From Micromonospora sediminicola (GTDB taxonomy: Bacteria; Actinomycetota; Actinomycetes; Mycobacteriales; Micromonosporaceae), in the NCBI RefSeq assembly GCF_900089585.1, contig NZ_FLRH01000003.1:1659001-1723000 (forward strand): DNA of 64,000 nt, read 5' to 3'. The translations under genes were made by a program, and so were the position numbers. Below the pieces are notes generated by a model. That model made no database searches and was not told where the DNA came from. It was given only the letters and a program-made list of their open reading frames with translations. This document shows positions 51,481 through 59,385 of this stretch, one piece after another (position 1 is the first letter of the stretch; every line of letters begins with the position of its first letter).

Positions 51481-52569
51481 TCAGGCCAGGGTCGGCAGCG
51501 TGGCGCGACGCGCCCGGACGGCCTGGGCCAGGTGGTCCAGGACCTCGCCGGTGGTGTCCCAGCCGATGCAGGCGTCGGTGATCGACCGGCCGTACTCCAG
51601 CTCCCGCGTCGGGTCCAGGTCCTGCCGGCCGGGGAGCAGGAAGCTCTCCAGCATGATGCCCACGATCCCGCGCTGCCCGGCGGCGAGCTGCGCCGCCACG
51701 TCGGCGGCCACCACCGGCTGGTTGCGGTGGTCCTTGCCGCTGTTGGCGTGGCTGGCGTCGACCACGACCCGCTCGGGCAGGCCGGCCGCGCGCAGCAGGT
51801 CCAGCGCCCCGGCCACCGACTCCGCGTCGTAGTTGGGCCGGCCGCCCCCGCCGCGCAGCACCAGGTGACCGTCGGCGTTGCCCCGGGTGTGCATGATCGC
51901 CGGGGTGCCGGAGACGTCGATGCCGGGGAAGACGTGCGGCACGCCGGCGGCGCGGATCGCGTCGACCGCGGTGGCGATGCTGCCGTCGGGCCGGTTCTTC
52001 ATGCCGATCGGCATGGACAGGCCGGAGGCGAGCTGCCGGTGGACCTGGCTCTCCACGGTCCGGGCGCCGATCGCCCCCCAGGCGACGGTGTCGGCGATGT
52101 ACTGCGGGGTGATCGGGTCGAGGAACTCGCACCCCACCGGCAGGCCCAGCCGGAGCACGTCGAGCAGGAGCGCCCGCGCGGTCCGCAGACCCGTGTTCAC
52201 GTCGCCCGAGCCGTCCAGCGCCGGGTCGTTGATCAGTCCCTTCCAGCCCACCGTCGAGCGCGGCTTCTCGAAGTAGACCCGCATCACCACCAGCAGGTCG
52301 TCGGCGACCCGGTCGGCGACCTCGCGCAGCCGTCCCGCGTACTCCAGGGCGGCGGCCGGGTCGTGCACGGAACAGGGGCCGACGACGACGAGCAACCGGT
52401 CGTCGTCGCGGTCCAGCACCCGGCCGACCGCACGCCGGCCGGCCACGACGGCCTCGGCCAGCGGGGTGTCCAGCGGCAGGTCGTGGTGCAGCAGGGCCGG
52501 GGTGGTCAGCGGCACCACACGGTCGATGCGCTGGTCGATGACCCGATGGGCGTCCTGGGACGTGGTCAC
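51481..52569 (-). CDS. aroF: 3-deoxy-7-phosphoheptulonate (DAHP) synthase, class I
   Basis: 362 residues. Joins phosphoenolpyruvate and erythrose 4-phosphate in the first step of the shikimate pathway. AroF/G/H-type motifs: VVGPCSVHDP, MRVYFEKPRSTVGWKGLINDP, GMKNRPDGS, VVDASHANSGKDH, GIMLESFLLPGRQ. Actinomycetes usually carry the plant-like class II enzyme, so this is probably a second isozyme. GTG start at 52569 behind AAGGAA. The 190-bp leader upstream encodes a Tyr/Trp/Phe-containing peptide and a terminator-like hairpin, pointing to control by aromatic amino acids. Confidence 0.95.
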   Translation of the reverse strand: MTTSQDAHRVIDQRIDRVVPLTTPALLHHDLPLDTPLAEAVVAGRRAVGRVLDRDDDRLLVVVGPCSVHDPAAALEYAGRLREVADRVADDLLVVMRVYFEKPRSTVGWKGLINDPALDGSGDVNTGLRTARALLLDVLRLGLPVGCEFLDPITPQYIADTVAWGAIGARTVESQVHRQLASGLSMPIGMKNRPDGSIATAVDAIRAAGVPHVFPGIDVSGTPAIMHTRGNADGHLVLRGGGGRPNYDAESVAGALDLLRAAGLPERVVVDASHANSGKDHRNQPVVAADVAAQLAAGQRGIVGIMLESFLLPGRQDLDPTRELEYGRSITDACIGWDTTGEVLDHLAQAVRARRATLPTLA

Positions 52570-52620
52570 GGTGGGGATTCCTTCCGCCGACCGTGCCCCC
52601 GTGCCGGGTCCGGGGGATCG

Positions 52621-52728
52621 AGCCGGCTGCTCGCATACGAAAGGGCAGGGAAAAGAATCCCTGCCCGGCCGGCTCGAAGAGGTGGTGACGTCAGCTCATG
52701 GTCGAGTCACCGGCTCCTCCAGCCGGCT
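52621..52728 (-). promoter_or_regulatory. Candidate attenuator region of DAHP synthase
   Basis: Four copies of a mutually pairing AGCCGGCT-like segment lie at 52721-52728 and 52709-52715 (both in the leader ORF), 52667-52674 and 52621-52628. Because AGCCGGCT is its own complement, any two can pair, giving mutually exclusive structures around the terminator hairpin at 52643-52666. Confidence 0.6.
52643..52666 (-). terminator. Intrinsic terminator-like hairpin in the DAHP synthase leader
   Basis: On the minus strand GGGCAGGGA, a 6-base loop, TCCCTGCCC, then TTTCGT. The 9-bp GC stem with a short T-run is unusual in this genome and fits an attenuator. Confidence 0.72.
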
Positions 52729-52756
52729 GCCTAAACCATCGATACGACCGCGTCAC
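52691..52756 (-). CDS. Leader peptide of DAHP synthase (Tyr, Trp, Phe codons)
   Basis: 21 codons from GTG 52756: MTRSYRWFRQPAGGAGDSTMS. Adjacent Tyr, Trp and Phe codons (residues 5, 7, 8) lie just before the first pairing segment of the attenuator. An AGG lies 9 nt upstream of the start. A functional analogue is the aroR leader peptide of Corynebacterium glutamicum, which controls aroF by ribosome-mediated attenuation. Assigned from context, not from similarity. Confidence 0.6.
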   Translation of the reverse strand: MTRSYRWFRQPAGGAGDSTMS

Positions 52757-52831
52757 GTCGGCCAGCCTACCCGACGCGACCGGGAAGTCCCGCTCCGTTC
52801 CGCAGAGCGGAACGCGGGGTATGGAACGACC

Positions 52832-53047
52832 ATGAGCCACGACCAGAGCGACCAGGACCGGATCTCCTCCCGCGCCCACCTGCTGCCGGAGGAGGCGGCG
52901 GTGGGCAGCGACGACGCGGAGGCCCAGGCCGACGCGATCCTCGCCGAGTCGGACCTGCGTGAGGAGGACCGCAACGCCGCCCCCGACACGGTGCTGGAGC
53001 ACCGCACCTCCGAGGAGACCGTCACCCCGATCGAGCCCCCCGACTGA
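52832..53047 (+). CDS. Small acidic protein, function unknown
   Basis: 71 residues from ATG 52832 (MSHDQSDQDRISSRAHLLPEEAAVGSDDAEAQADAILAESDLREEDR...). Strongly acidic, mostly helical or disordered. Its 3' end overlaps the convergent gene ending at 53022 by 26 bp. The ILAESDLREEDR pattern is, from memory, seen in short conserved actinobacterial proteins. Confidence 0.7.
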   Translation: MSHDQSDQDRISSRAHLLPEEAAVGSDDAEAQADAILAESDLREEDRNAAPDTVLEHRTSEETVTPIEPPD

Positions 53048-53735
53048 GCCCGACGCCCCGGCCCCGACGCGACCCCCGGTAGCCGGCGTCCCGCAGCCGG
53101 GCCAGCGGACCGGCCAGGCGCAGGCCGGGCGGCACGTTGCCGACCGGGTCGAAGGCGAGCGCGGCGTCCCCCGGGGCGCCGCGCCGCCCGTCGAGGCGTA
53201 CCTCGCCGAACGGTCGCCACGGGCCCACCGCCGAGGCCACCGCGAGCACCAGCCGGGGCTCGTCCGCGGCCACCGCCGCGTCGACCCCGGCCAGGGAGCG
53301 ACCCAGGTCGGGCGAGTCCGGGTCGGCCAGCGCGGCGAGGAACAGCCGCCGCGCCCCGGCGCGGAACGGCATGATCGACGTGTACGTCCCGGTGAAGCGC
53401 CGCCGGGGCAGCGGCAGGTTCCGCAGCACCGGCGCGGCGCCGCTGGAGCTGACCAGCAGGTCCACCGGCGGCTCCGGGTCCCGGTGCAGGCGGACCGCCA
53501 CGCCCAGCACGTCCGGCCAGCCGCCCGGCGTCGGCACCCCCTTGGAGAGGCGCACCGTGGCCGGCCACCGGCCCGGCCGGTCCAGCAGCGGCACCCCGGT
53601 CGGCGGTCCCGACGTACCCCAGATCAGCACCTCGGCGGCGAAGGTGCGGCCGGCGGGATGCAGCAGCCGGGCGTGCCGCAGGCGGGCCAGCGCGGCGGCG
53701 GCCCGCTCGACGGCGGACGGTACGGGGGGCGCCAT
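53022..53735 (-). CDS. Conserved actinobacterial protein, function unknown
   Basis: 237 residues from ATG 53735. Conserved-looking segments: LLHPAGRTFAAEVLIWG, PLLDRPGRWPATVRLSKGVP, PDVLGVAVRLHR, DLLVSSSGAAPVLRNLPLPRR, FTGTYTSIMPFR. The layout faintly recalls catalase-like proteins (HPxGRsF...vRlSkg...PDv.GlAvR), but I do not see a full haem-binding set, so I do not call it an enzyme. The Arg/Gly-rich C-terminus overlaps the small convergent gene. No signal peptide. Confidence 0.8.
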   Translation of the reverse strand: MAPPVPSAVERAAAALARLRHARLLHPAGRTFAAEVLIWGTSGPPTGVPLLDRPGRWPATVRLSKGVPTPGGWPDVLGVAVRLHRDPEPPVDLLVSSSGAAPVLRNLPLPRRRFTGTYTSIMPFRAGARRLFLAALADPDSPDLGRSLAGVDAAVAADEPRLVLAVASAVGPWRPFGEVRLDGRRGAPGDAALAFDPVGNVPPGLRLAGPLARLRDAGYRGSRRGRGVGLSRGARSG

Positions 53736-53816
53736 GCCGCTCGGGTACCCCGACCCGCGGCGACGATGCTCCCCGCGCGTCACCTTTCCGCCCCCGGGAT
53801 CGGATAGCGTCGTGCC

Positions 53817-55109
53817 ATGCCCGACAGCGGTTACCCCTGGCCGATCGAGACGACCCGACTGGACAACGGCCTGCGTGTGGTGGTGAGCGAGGACCGCACC
53901 GCCCCGGCCGTGGCCGTCAACCTCTGGTACGACGTCGGTTCGCGCCACGAACCGGCGGGCCAGACCGGCTTCGCCCACCTCTTCGAGCACCTGATGTTCG
54001 AGGGCTCGGTGAACGTGGCCAAGACCGAGCACATGAAGCTGATCCAGGGCGCGGGCGGATCGCTGAACGCGACCACCAACCCCGACCGGACCAACTACTT
54101 CGAGACCGTCCCCGCCGAGCACCTGGAGCTGGCGCTCTGGCTGGAGGCCGACCGGATGGGCGGCCTGGTGCCGGCGCTGACCCAGGAGACGCTGGACAAC
54201 CAGCGCGACGTGGTCAAGAACGAGCGGCGGCAACGCTACGAGAACGTCCCCTACGGCGACGCCTGGCTGCGGCTGCTGCCGCTGCTCTATCCGCCCGGCC
54301 ACCCCTACCACCACGCCACCATCGGGTCGATGGCCGACCTGAACGCCGCCGACCTGGCCACGTTCCAGGCGTTCCACAGCACCTACTACGCGCCGAACAA
54401 CGCGGTGCTGACGGTGGTCGGCGACACCACCGCGGCCGAGGTGTTCGCGCTGGCCGACAAATACTTCGGCGGCCTCGCCGCGCGCTCCGACATCCCGGCC
54501 GCCCCGGACGGGCGCACCGTGCCCGCCGCCGGCACGCCGGCGGTGGAGACGGTCACCGCCGACGTGCCCGCCCCCCGCGTCTACCTCGCGCACCGCACCC
54601 ACCCGTTCGGTGACCCGGGGTACGACGTGACCACCGTGCTCGCCACCGTGCTGGGCAGCGGCCGGGGCAGCCGGCTCTACCAGCGGCTCGCCGACGGCGA
54701 GCGGATCGCCCAGCCGGACCTGGTCGGCGCGTACGGGGTGGACCTGGCGCACGCCCCGGCGCCGCTGATCGCCACCGCCACCGCCCGGCCCGGCGTGACC
54801 GCCGAGCGTTTGCGCGACGGGCTCGCCGAGGTGGTGGACGAGCTGGCCACCGTGCCGGTGACCGCCGCCGAGCTGGACCGGGCCAAGGCCCTGCTGAGCA
54901 CCATGTGGTGGCGGCAGATGTCCACCGTCGACGGTCGCGCCGACACGCTCGGCCGGTACGCCACCCAGTTCGGCGACCCGGCCCGGGCCGCCGACCGGCT
55001 GCCCGGCTGGCTCGCCGTCACCGCCGAGCAGATCGCCGAGCAGGCCGCCGCGCTGCTCGGCGCCGACGACCGGGTGATCCTGACCTACCTGCCCGAGGAG
55101 ACCTCATGA
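53817..55109 (+). CDS. M16-family zinc peptidase (active subunit)
   Basis: 430 residues. Inverted zinc motif HLFEH at 54-58 (GFAHLFEHLMFEGS), with the third ligand Glu in VVKNERRQRYEN. A single two-lobed M16 unit of the processing-peptidase type (NATTNPDRTNYFETVP, YYAPNNAVLTVVGD). Paired with a second M16 gene lacking the metal motif, with which it overlaps by 4 bp. The pair should form a heterodimer like other bacterial M16B enzymes. Substrate unknown; no signal peptide. Confidence 0.94.
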   Translation: MPDSGYPWPIETTRLDNGLRVVVSEDRTAPAVAVNLWYDVGSRHEPAGQTGFAHLFEHLMFEGSVNVAKTEHMKLIQGAGGSLNATTNPDRTNYFETVPAEHLELALWLEADRMGGLVPALTQETLDNQRDVVKNERRQRYENVPYGDAWLRLLPLLYPPGHPYHHATIGSMADLNAADLATFQAFHSTYYAPNNAVLTVVGDTTAAEVFALADKYFGGLAARSDIPAAPDGRTVPAAGTPAVETVTADVPAPRVYLAHRTHPFGDPGYDVTTVLATVLGSGRGSRLYQRLADGERIAQPDLVGAYGVDLAHAPAPLIATATARPGVTAERLRDGLAEVVDELATVPVTAAELDRAKALLSTMWWRQMSTVDGRADTLGRYATQFGDPARAADRLPGWLAVTAEQIAEQAAALLGADDRVILTYLPEETS

Positions 55110-56449
55110 CGCTGATCGCCACCCGTCCCGGCCCCGGCGCCGCCCGCGCCTACCGGTTCCCGCAGGTGGTCCGGCGGACGGTGGCCGGCGGTCAGGTGGT
55201 CGCCGCGCACCTGCCCGGGCAGACGCTCGCGGTCGCGCTGCTGCTGCTCGACGGCGGCGCGGGCCGCGAGCCGGTCGGCAAGGAGGGGCTCGGCGCGGTG
55301 CTGGCCAAGGCCCTGGAGGAGGGCACCGCGCAGCGGGACGCCACCGCGTACGCGCTGGCCATCGAGGCGCTCGGCACCGAGCTGGTGGCCGGGCTCGACT
55401 GGGACTCGTTCCAGGTGAGCGTGCAGGTGCCGGTCGACCGGCTGAGCGCCGCGGTGGAGCTGCTCGCCGAGGCGGTCCGCACGCCCCGGCTCGACCCGGC
55501 CGACGTGCTGCGGGTCCGCGACGACGAGGCGACCGCGCTGCGGATGGACTGGGCCAACCCGGGCCCGCGCGCCGACGCGGTGCTGCGCGCCGACCTCTTC
55601 GGCGCCGACAACCGGTGGGGGCGCCCGCTCTACGGCGACCCGGAGAGCGTCGCCGCGCTGGAGGTGGACGACGTGACCGTCTTCCACTCCGAGTGGTTCA
55701 TCCGTCCCGGCACCCTGATCGTCGCCGGCGACCTGGAGCGGATCGACCTGGACGCGCTGGGCGCGACCGCGTTCGCCGGCACCGGCGGCGGTCCGGTCGA
55801 CCGGGGCGGCCCGATCGGGACGACGCTCGCCGGCCGGCGGCGGGTCATCCTGGTCGACCGGCCCGGCTCGGTGCAGTCCACGCTGCGGCTCGGTCACCCG
55901 TCCCCGCACCGCGCCCACCCCGACCACGTGCCGATGACGCTGGCCGGCACCGTGCTCGGCGGCGCGTTCACCTCCCGGCTCAACCACCTGATCCGCGAGG
56001 TACGCGGCTACACGTACGGGATCCGGGGCGACTTCGCCTCGTCCCGGCGGTTCGGCCGCTTCGCGGTCACCTCCGGCGTGCAGACCGCGGTGACCGCGCC
56101 GGCCCTGGTCGAGTCGGTGGGCGAGGTCTCGCGCACCCAGCTGACCGGGGTGAGCGAGGAGGAGCTGGAGGTGGCCCGCTCGTGGCGGGCCGGCCAGCTC
56201 TCGGTCGAGTTGCAGAGCCCGCGGGCCATCGCCTCGGCGCTGACCACACTGGTGGTGCACGACCTGCCGGACGACTACCACGCGCGGCTGCGCGAGGCGC
56301 TGCTCGCGGCGACCGTCGAGGAGGTGTCCGCGGCGGCCGCCGCGCACCTGCACCCCGAGTCGCTGACGCTGGTGGTGGAGGGGGACGCGGCGGTGATCAG
56401 GGACGAGCTGGTGGCCGCCGGCCTCGGCGACGTGGTCGACCACGGCTGA
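55106..56449 (+). CDS. M16-family peptidase-like protein (non-catalytic subunit)
   Basis: 447 residues from ATG 55106, overlapping the upstream gene as ATGA. M16 fold landmarks remain (LLLLDGGAGREPVGKEGLGAVLAKALEEGT, RRVILVDRPGSVQSTLRLGHPS, LNHLIREVRGYTYGIRGDF), but the HxxEH zinc motif is replaced by LAKALEEGT, so it should not bind zinc. The R...Y motif used for substrate binding in M16B partner subunits is present (REVRGYTYG). It should complement the active subunit. Confidence 0.92.
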   Translation: MTLIATRPGPGAARAYRFPQVVRRTVAGGQVVAAHLPGQTLAVALLLLDGGAGREPVGKEGLGAVLAKALEEGTAQRDATAYALAIEALGTELVAGLDWDSFQVSVQVPVDRLSAAVELLAEAVRTPRLDPADVLRVRDDEATALRMDWANPGPRADAVLRADLFGADNRWGRPLYGDPESVAALEVDDVTVFHSEWFIRPGTLIVAGDLERIDLDALGATAFAGTGGGPVDRGGPIGTTLAGRRRVILVDRPGSVQSTLRLGHPSPHRAHPDHVPMTLAGTVLGGAFTSRLNHLIREVRGYTYGIRGDFASSRRFGRFAVTSGVQTAVTAPALVESVGEVSRTQLTGVSEEELEVARSWRAGQLSVELQSPRAIASALTTLVVHDLPDDYHARLREALLAATVEEVSAAAAAHLHPESLTLVVEGDAAVIRDELVAAGLGDVVDHG

Positions 56450-56471
56450 CCGGGCGGGGCGACGGGTGTGA

Positions 56472-57566
<1,095 letters not shown>

Positions 57567-57596
57567 GCCGGCTCGGCGCCGGGGCGTGGAATCGTC

Positions 57597-57630
57597 GCGG
57601 GGGCGTCCGTGACCGCACGGACGCCCCCGC
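57597..57630 (+). terminator. Terminator hairpin after asd
   Basis: A perfect 15-bp stem (GCGGGGGCGTCCGTG and complement) with an ACCG loop, 31 bp after the asd stop. Confidence 0.85.
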
Positions 57631-57684
57631 AGCGGGTATGCGGGCCCAGTCGTCGGCGAACCACGCCGGCGGGCGGGAGGAACC

Positions 57685-58374
57685 ATGGCGGCCGGACGGG
57701 ACACGGGGGACGTCGACGAGGTCGAGATCGAGGCCGGGCTCCGCTCGGACACGGCCCGGGCGATCGGCTTCAGCGACGCGGTCTTCGCCATCGTCATCAC
57801 CCTGCTGGTGCTCGACCTGCGTGTGCCCGAGTCGGCGCCGGGCGGGATGCTGCACGCGCTGCTCGACCAGTGGCCGGTCTACCTCGCCTACGTCACGTCC
57901 TACCTGTACGTGGCGGTGAACTGGCTGAACCACAAGGGGACGTTCCACCGAGTCCGCTGCGCCGACCGGGGCCTGCACTGGGCCAACCTCGGGGTGCTGT
58001 TCAGCGTGGCGCTGCTGCCCTTCGTCACCGCGCTCGTCTCCCGCGCGGTGGAGAAGGGTGACACCTTCGACGAGCGGGTCGCGGTCGCCGCGTACGCGGT
58101 CGTCGGCGTCGTCCTCTCGGCGGCCTGGCTCTGGCTCTACCACTACCTGAGCCGGCACCGGGAGCTGTTGCAGGCGGGCGTGACCGCCCGGTTCTTCGCG
58201 GCCGAACGGATCCGGGCGGCGCTCGGCGTCGCCGCGTACGCGATCGCCGGCGGGGTGGGGTGGTGGGTGAGCGTGCCGGTGGCGCTGGTGGTGCTCCTGC
58301 TGCTGCCGCTCTTCTACGGGCTGTCCAGCAACGGCTCCTACGACCTGCTCCGGCGACTGCGGCACCGGCGGTGA
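57685..58374 (+). CDS. TMEM175-family potassium channel-like protein (DUF1211)
   Basis: 229 residues with six TM helices. The family signature in TM1 is RAIGFSDAVFAIVITLLVLDLRVP, with the FSD triad near residues 28-30, then VNWLNHKGTFHRV after TM3. Bacterial TMEM175 proteins form tetrameric potassium-permeable channels. ATG 57685 is taken as start. It stands alone between asd and the CBS gene. Confidence 0.9.
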   Translation: MAAGRDTGDVDEVEIEAGLRSDTARAIGFSDAVFAIVITLLVLDLRVPESAPGGMLHALLDQWPVYLAYVTSYLYVAVNWLNHKGTFHRVRCADRGLHWANLGVLFSVALLPFVTALVSRAVEKGDTFDERVAVAAYAVVGVVLSAAWLWLYHYLSRHRELLQAGVTARFFAAERIRAALGVAAYAIAGGVGWWVSVPVALVVLLLLPLFYGLSSNGSYDLLRRLRHRR

Positions 58375-58441
58375 GGCGGCCCGCGTTACCCCGCCTCGGG
58401 CGGCGGGTAGACGGCGGTGCCGACACCGAGAGGGGAGCACC

Positions 58442-58858
58442 ATGACAACGGTCGGAGAGTTCATGACGACCCGGTTGGTGACGATGGACGGCAACGACAC
58501 GCTCACCGCCGCGGCGCAGGAGATGCGCGACAGCGCCATCGGCGACGTGGTGGTGACCGACGGCGACAACGTGATCGGCATCGTCACGGACCGGGACATC
58601 ACGGTCCGGGGCGTCGCCGAGGACATGAACCCCAGCTCCACCACGCTCAACCAGATCACCAGCAAGGACGTGGTGACGGTGAGCCAGTACGACGACGCGG
58701 TGGCCGCCGCCGACCTGATGCGCACCTACGCGGTCCGGCGGCTCCCGGTGATCGACGACGGGCGGCTGGTCGGCCTGATCTCGATGGGTGACCTGGCGGT
58801 GGAGCGGGAACCCCAGTCGGTGCTCGCGGACATCAGCGCCGACGACCCCAACAACTGA
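58442..58858 (+). CDS. CBS-domain protein
   Basis: 138 residues made of two CBS domains (about 7-57 and 70-126). Motifs GDVVVTDGDNVIGIVTDRDITVRGVAE and YAVRRLPVIDDGRLVGLISMGDLAV mark the nucleotide-binding ends of each. It forms a Bateman module, likely binding an adenosine or guanosine nucleotide; the controlled partner is unknown. GGGGAG lies before ATG 58442. Confidence 0.93.
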   Translation: MTTVGEFMTTRLVTMDGNDTLTAAAQEMRDSAIGDVVVTDGDNVIGIVTDRDITVRGVAEDMNPSSTTLNQITSKDVVTVSQYDDAVAAADLMRTYAVRRLPVIDDGRLVGLISMGDLAVEREPQSVLADISADDPNN

Positions 58859-58874
58859 CCGACGCACGCGGTGA

Positions 58875-58903
58875 ACGCCGGCTCCCGGTTCGGGGGCCGG
58901 CGT
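58875..58903 (+). terminator. Terminator hairpin after the CBS gene
   Basis: ACGCCGGC pairs with GCCGGCGT and the inner CCCG/CGGG can extend the stem. Located 17 bp after the stop. Confidence 0.7.
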
Positions 58904-59013
58904 CTCGCGTACGCCGACCGTCGCCTCACCCGGAACGGGCGAGGTTGACCCGCCACCCGGCGGGGACCCGTGCTCGGACGGAGGAGGCCGGAAGCGCGGG
59001 AGGAGTCGGCCGG

Positions 59014-59385
59014 ATGGTGGACGCGACGACGAGATTCTTCGAGGACCTGGACCGGCGGGGGTTCGAACCCCTGCTGGTCAAGACGTCCGGGACGCTCCGG
59101 TTCGACCTGCACGAGGGTGCGCAGACCACGCACTGGCTGCTGGAGATCGACCGGGGCAACCTGCGCGTGCGGCAGGAGGACGGCGAGGCGGACACCGTGG
59201 TCGGCACCGAGCCCCGGCTCTTCGCCGACCTGGTCGGCGGCGAGGAGAACGCCGTCGCCGCGCTGCTGCGGGGCGACATGACCGTCGTCGGTGACCTGCG
59301 GCTGGTGCTCCAGGTCGAGCGGGTCTTCCCCGGCCCGCCGAACTCCCGGGGACCGCACCACACGTTCCAGAGGAGGGCCGCCTGA
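59014..59385 (+). CDS. SCP2 sterol-carrier-like domain protein
   Basis: 123 residues from ATG 59014 (MVDATTRFFEDLDRRGFEP), with GGAGGAG upstream. SCP2-like fold: GTLRFDLHEGAQTTHWLLEIDRGNLRVRQEDGEADTVVGTEPRLFADLVGGEENAVAALLRGDMTVVGDLRLVLQVERVF. Binds a hydrophobic or sugar-like ligand of unknown identity. Its stop overlaps the start of the glycosidase gene by one base, so the two are co-expressed and may share a pathway. Confidence 0.88.
   Translation: MVDATTRFFEDLDRRGFEPLLVKTSGTLRFDLHEGAQTTHWLLEIDRGNLRVRQEDGEADTVVGTEPRLFADLVGGEENAVAALLRGDMTVVGDLRLVLQVERVFPGPPNSRGPHHTFQRRAA

Noticed and set aside
53022..53735. Catalase-like haem protein
   Set aside because: Short HPxGRsF and PDvlGvAvR resemblances are present, but no convincing haem-ligand Tyr motif or catalytic His is seen, and the protein is short for a catalase.
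59055..59075. tRNA T-arm-like sequence GGTTCGAACCCC
   Set aside because: It lies inside the SCP2-like coding sequence (RRGFEPLL) and no acceptor, D or anticodon arm can be drawn around it.
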